Shown here: positions 11,740 to 21,900 of the stretch, one piece after another
Layout of the letters: every line of letters starts with the position of its first letter
How positions within the stretch are numbered: position 1 is the stretch's first letter
Assembly: GCA_020205615.1 (NCBI GenBank)
Contig: CM035164.1
Coordinates: forward strand, 2,073,501-2,137,500
Length of the DNA stretch: 64,000 nt
DNA from: Panax quinquefolius
Lineage: Eukaryota; Streptophyta; Magnoliopsida; Apiales; Araliaceae
Direction of reading: 5' to 3'
Translations under genes and position numbers: made by a program
The notes under the pieces: generated by a model
What the model saw: only the letters and a program-made list of their open reading frames with translations
Told to the model about the DNA's origin: nothing
The model's database searches: none

Positions 11740-12050
11740 GTTGGGGTATGTTAGTTAGTGGGGGTGGGGTAGGTGGGGTAGGTAGGTAAGGGGGGGTGGG
11801 GTGGCTAGGTTGGGGTAAGTGGGGTAGGTAGGGTAGGTGGGTTGGGGTGGCTGGGTGGGGGTGGGGTGGGGTGGGGTGGGGTAGGTTAGTAGGGGTGGGG
11901 TGGGAGTAGGTAGGGTGGGTGGGGGTAGGTTGGTAGGGAGTGGGGGTAGGTGGGGTAGGTGGGTAAGGGGTGGGGTGGGGTGGGGTGGGGTGGGGTGGGG
12001 TGGGTGAGTGTGGCTGGCGTGGCTGGGATGGGGTAAGTGGGGTAGGTGGG
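11740..12050. repeat. G-rich minisatellite, right half
   Basis: The same GGGGTGGG/GTAGGTGG composition as 9116-9319, including a run of six GGGGT units near 11965-12003. It lies directly beyond the 3' end of the solo LTR, so the two blocks were one array before insertion. Confidence 0.95.
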
Positions 12051-12659
12051 GTAAATATAAGATATAGATGGATCTGAAAATTACGAAGAAATATGTAAAA
12101 AGTCATTACCAGATCTGAAAATTACGAAAAAATAGAAATATGGAAATTCCGAAGAAATTATCAAATCTCGGCCCCTTCTCTCTCGTCGTTCCCAGATCGA
12201 TCGAATCGAATGAATGTGTAAAAAGCCCTATTATATCTTTAGGGGTATATTTATTAATTACTTAAAAATAATGGATGAAATGATTTATTCTTGGCCACCC
12301 CTCAAGGATTGAAAATTAAAATTTTAAGTTAACTATCATTCCAGGAGGAATACATTATTCCGTTGGAATAAACAAACCAAACAACATTTTTATCATTCCA
12401 TTCTCCTTCCTATTCCATCGATCCAAACGTAGCATTAGGGTAACGATGTATGCACACCCTATATTAGTAGTCACACACCTAAATATAAGTTAGTGACTAA
12501 TTCGTCCTTAATAAATATCCTTAATAAATAAATGACACCCAACTTAGGTTGTGTTTGTTTACATCTTAATGACTCTGAATAGTTGTACCTCTGATTCGGT
12601 CAAAGACACAACTTGTTTGGTAAACATTTTATGTCTCTGAATACCTCTTAATAGATAAA

Positions 12660-12940
12660 TGTTTTGAAGAGATAGAATGAACTTGCAAATTTGAAGAGAG
12701 AGAATGAGGTTGTAGATTTGATGACTAAAGTTGAAGAGACAATTGGAAATAATTTTTTTAATGTGGCTCACATATTTGAGTATCCCATAGTGGTTGAAGA
12801 TCCAACCACTTTGGGATACTCAAATAGGTGAGCCATATCATAAAAATTATCTCCAACAGTCTCTTCAACCTTAGTCATCAAATTTGTGACCTCCTTTTCA
12901 CCCTTCAAATCTGCAATTTATTTCTTACTCTTCAAATCTA
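12660..12940. repeat. Fold-back (hairpin) repeat, MITE-like
   Basis: Near-perfect inverted arms are centred at about 12800. The left arm (GTGGCTCACATATTTGAGTA, then CCCATAGTGGTTG) and right arm (CAACCACTTTGGGATACTC, GGTGAGCCATAT) have a loop of only about 6 nt. Pairing extends outward through GATGACTAAAGTTGAAGAGAC and its complement. No open frame. Confidence 0.8.
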
Positions 12941-13680
12941 TAATTAAAGGTTAAAAACATTTATTACGTTTGATGAGTTTGATGTACAACTCATCAAATT
13001 CAAGAGATTGATGAAACCCAAAATATGTAAGTGTCAAATAAAAGTCCTTCTAGGGGGCATTTTTTTGCTGACATTCTAACGACATTATTTTTTTTTTAGT
13101 TTTTTTTTTGTAGTACCTCTCAAAAAAGTATAATATTTATTCCAACTGAAATTTTTGTAAAAAATTGTTTTAGGTGTAATTTGGATACATACAAATAACA
13201 GGGTATGTACAGTCTGTTGGAATAAATATTATACATTTTTTGAGAGGTACTACAAAAAAAAACTAAAAATAAAAAAATAAAAAATAATGTCGCTAGAATG
13301 TCAGCAAAAAAATGTCCCCCTATAATTATTGGTCAAATAATGCTCTTCAAATTGCCACTTATGTCAACAAACTTCAATTTGAAGAAATTTTTTTTGCTAC
13401 TACTCTTAGAGATGCTCTAAGTCATCAAATTTACAACCTCGTTCTCTCTCTTCAAAACATTTATTTTATTTTGGGATAATCAAAATCATATGAAAAAAGC
13501 TAAAAACATTTATTTTGCTTGATGTGTTTGATGAACAACTCATTGAATTGAAAAGACTGATAAGACATAAAATATTAAAGTAACAAATAATACTTTTTAA
13601 ATTGTCATGTAGGTCAACAAACTTCAATTTTAAATGTTTGTTTTACTACTACTACTATTAGAGATGCTTGGTTTAAATGC
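12876..13680. repeat. Tandem duplication of a roughly 260-bp AT-rich unit
   Basis: Unit 1 is 12876-13417, interrupted by the 290-bp MITE. Unit 2 is 13419-13680. Both contain AGTCATCAAATTT, AAAACATTTATT, a GATGAGTTTGATG-type phrase, GGTCAACAAACTTCAATTT and TTAGAGATGCT in the same order. No coding potential. Confidence 0.7.
13042..13331. mobile_element. 290-bp fold-back MITE with 9-bp target duplication (MULE-type)
   Basis: It is flanked by the exact 9-mer GTCAAATAA at 13033-13041 and 13332-13340. The arms are about 100 bp: TAGGGGGCATTTTTTTGCTG on the left, and the same apart from one extra base in the reverse complement of the right arm. They continue through ACATTCTA, a poly-T stretch, GTAGTACCTCTC and ATAATATTTATTCCAAC. 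A 9-bp duplication is characteristic of Mutator-like elements. It interrupts an older duplicated repeat (see 12876-13680). Confidence 0.75.
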
Positions 13681-13957
13681 AAAAACAATGTGATATTTTA
13701 TAGTCAGTGATTATGAACTAGTGTTGTGTGATAATATGAGTGACAGATAGTTGTGGAATATTATGAACTAGTCATAGCTTAATGTTGAAAGCAAGAGTAT
13801 TGAATTTGTTTATATCTTTCTGCCTGTTTGCACTTTGTAGGATTTCACATGTCAAATAAAACTAATGAATTGAGTAGTGCTACCTCTACTTCTACTTCAT
13901 TAGTGCTGTGACCAAATCAGATGGCTCATTATATTACTTTTTCTTTATGCATTGTCA

Positions 13958-14195
13958 CGGTCCGGATCTTAACCTCACTCCTTATTCATTCACTGAAATT
14001 CCACTCCTTTTAACGACGGACCCAATGACGTTTGAATCATACAATAATGTCGTCTATACTTTTAGCGACGCTATATGTTGTCCGTCGCTAAAAGTATAGA
14101 CGACGGTTGTATGACCGAACCGTCGCCGGGTCCGTCGCTAAAGAGGGGTGAGCTCGGGTGAGTTAAATAAGGGGTGAGCTTAAAATCCGGACTCT
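13958..14195. mobile_element. About 240-bp palindromic MITE, arms meeting at GTCGCTAAAAG
   Basis: The whole element folds on itself. It starts CGGTCCGGATCTTAACCTCA and its reverse-complemented end reads AGTCCGGATTTTAAGCTCA. The inner arms are CGACGGACCC and GTCGTCTATACTTTTAGCGA with complements at 14070-14140. The flanks share ATTGTCA (13951-13957 and 14198-14204), extended to 8 of 9 with the preceding bases, so a 7-9 bp target duplication is likely. Confidence 0.7.
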
Positions 14196-14204
14196 GTATT
14201 GTCA

Positions 14205-15300
14205 TTAGCTGACTTGTCCATCACTCGGATAATGTTCTACACTATCTAATTGCTTATTTATTTGTTCCCTTGGTATCCTCTCCTCTACATCACTTTGTTG
14301 AGGCTGATTCTGGCATTTTTTGTAATTCTGATTTGTTTATCGAAATATTTTTTACAATATAAACAGTCCAAGTCAAATATTCTGTTTGGGTTGGCATTAA
14401 CAACAATTTATTTAGTACTTGAGTAACAATATTCATCCAACTATGCAAGCAAAATAACATGGTAAACAATGAACATTAACAAAGGTAATAGAGCAAAATT
14501 ACTAGTTTATTTTAGTAAAAAAATAAATAAAATTGATGACAATTTGATCACTAAATATAACTCTTGTGGAGTTTTCAAGAGAGTGGATACATCACTGTCC
14601 CAGTAGTTGGCATTCCACAAATCATCCCTGCTTTAAATGACTCTACTTGTTAGTTGCCAAATTGGCTTCTGCTAGTGCCACCATTTTGTTGCTGCTACAA
14701 CCATCATCATGTCAAAAGCCTAATAGTGCCCACCCAAATATACATTTATCTATAAGCCAGTCACAGGAATCCCATCCCCAATTCCTCACAACCCCAAAAA
14801 TACCACAAAAAAAAATATTAATGGAATCCTTGGCAGCCAAAAAAATAAAAAACATTGAAGGCTCATCACTAAGACACAATAGTAATGATGGACGATGGAT
14901 ACACCTGAGTGCCAAACAAATAATATGCTCAACATCAAATACCACAAGTTCCGCACAGGGATCTCCACCAACAATAAGCTTGTTGTATATATATATATAC
15001 CACAGTCTTTGGTAGAGGGTACGACTCTTAACAGTCTTTTCTCTTTGGTTTGTTTCCTTCAATATCTCACTTGAGGTGAGATCAACTGTTTAGTCAGCAG
15101 AGATTCTAGAGGTTTTGATATGACCAAATGGCGTCACCTGAACTGTCTCTCTCTGATTTCCAGCTCCATTTCATCCTCTGATTTGATTGGAGAATTCAGG
15201 ATTCTTATTGCCAAGTTATTTTTTGTCACAAGTTTTCCTTTTATATGCAGCACCAGTTTAACTTGAGTTCCGTTTTAATAAAATATTTTTGATTTTATAG
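14205..15300. other. Intergenic, no gene recognised
   Basis: It contains an open frame at 14647-15015 without recognisable motifs or coding-like composition, and a (TA)n run at 14988-14998. I see nothing to support a gene or RNA. Confidence 0.55.
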
Positions 15301-15319
15301 AGCACTGATCAGGAAGCTT

Positions 15320-15922
15320 TGAAGGCATGATCATAACCACGGGTAATACTAACGAATATCATTAGCCGGTAATGCATGCATAATTCACTGATTTGAAATA
15401 TTTATTAAATGATGTTACAGGGATAAAATATTGATGATAGACTTTTAAATCATAGAAGATAGTAGATATCATTATCTACTTGACTCTTCTAATGGATTGT
15501 TGTTTCTGCTGCAGTTATACTTTAAAACTTGTTGTCTATTGTATTCTATCAAATTTTTTCGTGTTGAGGACTAAGGATAATTTGTTCTATATTATCTTAG
15601 TCATAATATTCTTTACTGGGCTAGTTGGGCTCACCTTTTTTCTTTTTGTTCCATTGTTCTTCTGAGGAGGCGAGAATATAGAATATAGCTGAGACTAGTC
15701 GGGGTGTGGAGTGATGGTTCAATACGGTTATTATAGCAGTCATCACTATCAATAATTGTAATGATGAGTTTATTTGAGCTTGAATTATTTGTATTAAAAC
15801 TCTAAGTGTATGTGATGTCGTATCTTGCACGACAGTTGTATTAATGAAGTTTGTATTTAATTTTGAACCATGTATTTGACGACTCAAAATGGGTTGTGTA
15901 GACTTATTTTGGGGGGTCAATT
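15320..15922 (+). repeat. LTR fragment related to the solo LTR at 9.3-11.7 kb
   Basis: It matches the last roughly 530 bp of that LTR in order: TGACTCTT(C/T)TAATGGATT, ATTATCTTAGTCATAATATT, GGGCTAGTTG(G/A)GCTCACCTT, CATGTA...GACGA and a G-run at the end. The terminal CACA is not preserved, and the upstream part is missing or too diverged. Confidence 0.75.
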
Positions 15923-16860
15923 GATTTAAAAAAAATCTTTTTTTTTTCTTTTGAAAATAAGTTTATTTTTTTGAATCTATATTTTATAAAATTTTACTCG
16001 TTTTTTTAAAATATGAAGAATTTTCCAATTCTTTTCTTGAAAATATTATTTATTTATAAAAATTATTAATTTCTTTTTTGAATCAATTTTTTTTATTTAT
16101 CTTTTACCTTTTTTTTTTTAATTTCTATTTTTAGTTTTTTTTAAAATTTCTAATATTAAGAATGGGTCATTGTGTTAAATAATTAAGTAGACATTAATTT
16201 AATTTAAAATCACTTTAATTTTTTTTGAATCTATATTTTATGAAACTAAACTCATTTTATGAAGAAAAAAAAGTTTCTAATATTTTTTACTTAAAACAAT
16301 AATTATTTGTAAAAATATTTAAAATAATTATTTTTAATTAGTTTGATGGGGTAATTTGAAAAATTAAAAGTTCAATGATGTAATCAGTAAAATGTACCAA
16401 CTACAGTGGGTAATTCATTAGTTTTGTAGATAAAAAATTAACAACCGTTTATTTTTTTTAACGGAATGACCCAATTTTAAAATAATAATTAGTTTAGTGG
16501 TGTAATTTGAAAAATTAAAAGTTCAATGGTGTAATCAGTAAAATCTACCAACTACATTGGGTATTTCTTTAGTTTTGCCCAATGAAACCTAAACAACAAA
16601 ACATCATTTAAAATGTCTTCTTATTGCACTTTTAGATGTAAAATCATCAATTATACCATCATATTTAATGTTTTCTAACATATCATTTTCAATGCATAAT
16701 ATCGCTAATTTTTTTTTTATTTTATTTTTTTTATACACATAAATACATAAGCTTATAAAAAATTTAGACCCCCTCAACTGTGGGTCCTGGACGGTAGCCA
16801 TGTGCCCCTGTTAGCCCTTGTCCAGAGCCGGCTCTGATATAAGCACGAGGATGATGATAA
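15923..16860. repeat. AT-rich region with an 86-bp direct repeat and a palindromic hAT-like tip
   Basis: Units at 16341-16426 and 16492-16577 share GTAATTTGAAAAATTAAAAG, TTCAATG(A/G)TGTAATCAGTAA and CCAACTACA(G/T)TGGGTA. TTTTTTTGAATCTATATTTT also recurs (15970 and 16222). At 16821-16834 there is a perfect palindrome, CAGAGCCGGCTCTG, the kind of tip seen in hAT-family elements. No other end was found. Confidence 0.55.
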
Positions 16861-18840
16861 TGATATAAAGAATCAATCAAGTGAGATTAAAGATAAATAT
16901 TAGAGATTTATAATTCAATTTATACAGAGTTCAAGAATGTCCAAATTGTCAACATGATCATTAATTATGGATTAAAATTCAAGAATGATATTCATGTATC
17001 AAAAATAATTACGAAATCAATTTTGTCGTGTGTAAATAGTACCCGAATGAATAGTACTCCGGATGAATAATAATCAAATGAAAAGTACCCGAATGAATAG
17101 TATCATGAAAACATAATTTTACCAAAAAAAAAACAAAAAACAAATTAGTACTTCATATCTTCTAATTACTTAAAAAACAGCCATGTCCAAATAACAAATG
17201 AACAACTTCTTATGCTAGCCACAAACATAAGCTCAGGAGCTGCAAACTAGCTCTGTACTTCAGTATCTTGAATACATTTTTTACGCCAACACATCTCTAG
17301 CCGTCCATTGAATTATTAGACGGTCCAGATTTTTAAAAAAATGGTAGTAAAAGAGTTAGTTTGCTTTTGTTCTCGCAAGTGTAGCAGCCGGCTTAAATAG
17401 GATTAGAAGCTGACAAGCACCCTGGAAAACAGACTAGATTGCAAGTACTAGAGGCCATCTAGGCAGTCCTCAAAAGAAAGCAAGACAACAAAATAGCTAA
17501 AAGCAAAATCCATCAGAAAATAAGATCTTTTTAGCACATGGTTCAAAGTAGCATGGTAACTAGTTACGAATTGTAATTTCAAACATTGTCAATGTAAAGT
17601 TACATATAGACAAAATTTCGTCGTAATAAATAACGGTGTAACAGAGAAATCAAGGTGAAATAACAGTGGCACAAAAAATCGACAAAATGGGACTTTTTTA
17701 CGAAATAGAGGGAGAAATAATAAAATAATAATAATAATAATAATAATAATATCAAATTAGTGGAACAGAAGGAGTAATAATAATAAATAAACTATGGATA
17801 TATACCTATCAACTTATCAAAATAATATAAATAAATATGAAACTCTAGTGTGATGGTTCGTATCGCTTGCAACCGAATTCAGGTAAAAAAAAAAAAACTT
17901 CCGCAACTTTAGCTGCTACCGCGACTTTGAACCAAATTTTACTAGACAAACCAAGCTTAAGGCAAAGGCTAAACAAGCTTTGAAAAATACTATAGGAAAC
18001 AAAGTGAAACCCAGGTATAGAACAATGTATACCTGAAACCAACTGATTGAAAATCTGAGCATTCCAGGGATGGTGAAAAACACTTCATATTCACATTCAT
18101 GTCACTGTAAACACACTCATTAGCTCGCAAACTCGTTAGATGTATCCTAATTATAATTTTAATGAAGAACCTGATTAATTTGTAGAAGCTAAAAAAAGAT
18201 TGAACAACTCCAAAAGCAATAACATAAACTTAATCATAATGAATTTCCTGACTAATTTGTAGATGAATAAAAATAATCAACTCAGAAAGATTGGTACGAC
18301 TCTTCAAGCTTGCTGCACATACAGTTACAGTCACAAAGATCACGAGGCTGCATCGCTTCAAAAATATAAGAGCAGATGAGCTTTAAAGACAAATCATTTC
18401 TTCTGAAGCTAACAAACATATCAAAAACAGCTTTTAAATTTCATCTGAAGCTTATTTCTCTGTGTTCATGTCGCAAAGAGAGACAAAAGCACGTGTACAT
18501 CACCGAGGCTAGCATTATGCATTACTGCATAGCCATGCCTATATTATATTGGAAAAGTTTCAAGATACTGCAAACATGCAAAGCTATAATCCATTCATAA
18601 AATTAAGCTAATTATGACTAGATACTCTCACCCTCTAGATTCAAGAACTTGGGGGAGAATATTATCAACCGACAGCCAAATGACTAGACTTCCTCTTCAT
18701 TTAAGGGTCTCGCTTCATTTTTTATTCTTAACAATTGAAGTGTATCCTACCTGCTGCTTCGCCAAACCAGATTGTGTGTGTATATGGAGAGAGAGCAGAT
18801 CTTTTGCTTAACTAATGTTTTTTTCCTTGTAACAATCGTA
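16861..18840. other. Intergenic, AT-rich, with an (AAT)n microsatellite at 17721-17751
   Basis: Short open frames only. A degenerate trinucleotide run (AATAATAAT) lies near 17.73 kb. The end near 18.84 kb is close to the probable 3' UTR of the giant gene. No gene recognised. Confidence 0.6.
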
Positions 18841-18941
18841 AGGCTGGTGATTTATTTGATAAACCAGCCAGAAATGTAATATTACATAAGATCAAAATGG
18901 ATTCTTTCCTAATCACCATAAATAACAGTCATCACAACTGG

Positions 18942-21900
18942 TTACCTGGATCTAACAATTTCTTCTTTCAAGGCAAGAGAGAGCGCACTAAGACTACTTC
19001 CACTCTCCACTCTGACTCCAGGCATAGCAATTGCTCTGCTCCCCACAAATCCACCTTCTTCAATTTTGATTTTCCCAAACTTCACTTTTCCTCCTTCACC
19101 TTCATATATGTGTCCAAAAAGCAAAGCTTCTCTTCCCACACAGCCACCTCTCTCGATCTCTACCATCTCAGGGTTCAGCATTGCTCCCATGCTATCAACA
19201 TAAGCACCTTGACTTAAGTCAATATCTGAGCCCATGAGTTTCATCCAGAGGACAAATAAAAATGACCCGCCTGTCATTTCCATGAAATAATCGCCAACCA
19301 ATGACCTAAAGGCCTGCCATATTGTATCCATAAAAGCACCTTTACCCCATATCAACATAGTTCCACTGTCTTTTTTGAATCCCACCAAAATCCATTTTGC
19401 CACAACACATGCTAATGCAGCCAAAATCCCTGAAGAAATCCATAACAAAGGAAGAAACCAATAAAGTGGATGTTCCATGGTGTCCTTTAAGTAAAGAACC
19501 ACTTTCAGAGGACCAAAGATTACTAAGCCCATCAGGTAGTAAGGCAAAACTGTTTGTAGTAATGGTTGAGCAAAAACTGCCCACAAAGTTTGATACCACG
19601 TCCTCGCTAGAGTAATTTCCCCAGAATCTTTTTTCTCTATAGCTGCAGCCATAGGACAACCAGAGAGGTCCACTTTCACATCAGATTGCTCTAGGAAGAT
19701 CCTCCAGGACTCTGGGAGTGATTGCTTATTTCTCAAATGCTGGCAAATCTCATAGATCAGTGACCGGCCATGATCAATGGAAGCACTCTGTGAGGATGAT
19801 GTAGCTCGGGCGATATCAACCTCATGGCACCGAAGAAAAGGATTAAATTCCAGTCCCTCTGCTTGTTCTTGGGTATTATTTTGATCAATTACCATCTCTC
19901 CAACATCGATAAAAGGGAACTCAGTCTCATCCCATGGCTTGGTACAGTCCAGTACAGTGTCTTGGGTGGCTTCATCATGAGGTACCGGCTGAAGTTGAAG
20001 TTGAAAAATATAGCGAACGCCACCAGGGGAATTCACACGGCGTTGAAAATCCTCAGCAAGGAATAGTGATGGCCGCTTGTCATTACTGTCCCTTGGAATT
20101 GCACCAGTCTCTGGAGGTAGAATCCCAATTGGCTCAACCATACCAGAATCTTCATGAATCTTTTCATCGAAAGGTCGCAACTTGAATTTCACATACATTT
20201 CCTGTCCATCTGTGAACCGGAAGAGCCTGCATATATTTGAGTAGTAATGCAGCTCAGCGTATGAATCTGCATTGCGAAGGGAAGTCCACACTGCATTCCG
20301 CACATGTGGAACGCGCTTCACATACTCCTCCCTTGCAGGTAAACCACAAACAAGCCATGTTGCAAAATCAGAAATTGTGCGGGCATAAAATGCCTTGCCT
20401 GTTTTTAATGTCAGGTCAAGGAGCGGAATGTGATCACCAGATGAGTTATTTGAGAGTATTCTCACAGCTGCACCACGTGCATCTATCCTTGCATCATCAT
20501 CAGCACTCAAACTATTGCTGTGCCGAACTATGACGGGGTAACTCTTTCCAGGGTGGAAGATTTTGTGGTTCGGCAACCCTTCAATTTTATCGTAGATCTT
20601 TAGTACTCCCTTCCCACTGACGCCAATTCGATGGAAATATCTTGATCTAACCCTAAGAGTTGTGGCAGCAAGATTAGCAGCTAGATTTCCAACTATCTTC
20701 TTGTATTTTTGGTCCATCTCTTCTATTCGCTCATCCAACGCATGTAAAGTGTTCTTTATCATGACTGGAGCTTGTGACCCAATGTAAACCCCACCCCGTC
20801 GGAGTACTGAATTCATTGGAGCAACTGAAAGAGCACCAAGAATTACATCTTTTTCAACAACTGAACCGGGAAGAATTAGGCTTTGACTCCCAATTACCGA
20901 ATTCTCTTGCACCTCAATTTTACCACTTCGAAAACCCCTGGAGGTGTATAACCCTGCAATGATCCTGCAGAAGTCACCCAGGTGGACACCATCCCCAAGA
21001 GAAATTAATTCTGGGTCTGAAATAGGGTTAATGGCTCTAATGGAACAATGCTTTCCAACTTTTGCACCCAGCAGCCTCAAGTATATGCAAAACGCTTCTG
21101 TTCCAGAAAGGAATTTGGCAAACCTTAGATGACAAGCAACAGTGATCCGGTGCCGAAACCAAGTTCTCAGATGGTTTTGCTTAGTTTCCTTATCTCCAAC
21201 TAGCAAACGGGTCAAAATAGATGTGAGGAAGCTGAGTATCAAGCCATGAGCTAGATAAGCAATAGCAATTGAGATGGCAAAGCTAGTTGGGCTCAAAGAA
21301 GCACTACCAATCATGGTGGCATATGAAATAATGGTGAAAGGAAGCCAGTGAAAAGATCCAGATATGCAGAGAAAAGCATAGTGTTGAAGAGAAGAAGCTT
21401 TTTGAGATAGAAAGATATAGAGAAAGTAAAGGATAGCAGCTGAAAAAGAGCTGAGGAAACCGACCATGTAGATGCCCATGAGGTGGTAGATAGCCTCATT
21501 TTGAGTATCAACAGAAGCTGTGCGAAGTAATGCACCCTGGGATCAAAGGTAGAAAATTGCAATTAACGTTAGACTATTGAACAGTAGTCAAAGTAGTAAT
21601 AAACGTTACAAAGTTTTGAAAGTAAAAAATTACCCTTTGAACGTCATTGGTAAACCTGGAAAGAGGTTTGCCTCCTTCAGACTTTTGCAAGGCTGCGAGT
21701 TCAGTCTCTTCTCCTAAAACACTTCCTTTCTGGATTACGGAGTAAGGACCAACTGAAGAATTATGACCGATTCTAATTGGAAGAAAACTCAAGACTCCAT
21801 TCTTCACCTCATGGCTTTGGACTAATGCTCCTTCTGCGATCACAACTCCATCTCCAATGGATACAAGAGATGGATCTGTAATGTCAACAGTATCAAGCAA

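Larger units (their letters stand above)
8893..12434. mobile_element. PIF/Harbinger-like non-autonomous element with TTA target duplication
   Basis: The left end is TGCTATGTTTGGATTGAAGG. The right end in reverse complement is TGCTACGTTTGGATCGATGG. Similarity continues for about 50 bp (GGAATGGAATAG-rich). Both ends are flanked by TTA (8890-8892 and 12435-12437). The 3-bp TTA duplication and GTTTGG near the tip are features of the PIF/Harbinger superfamily. There is no transposase. The interior is a G-rich minisatellite (9116-9319 and 11740-12050) split by a solo LTR at 9320-11739. Without that insertion the element would be about 1.1 kb. Confidence 0.75.

Noticed and set aside
9116..12050. Interstitial telomere repeat
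   Set aside because: The words are GGGGTGGG and GGGTAGGT, not the plant TTTAGGG, and they lie inside a TIR element.
14647..15062. Small genes on either strand
   Set aside because: Overlapping open frames on opposite strands without motifs, introns or coding-like composition.
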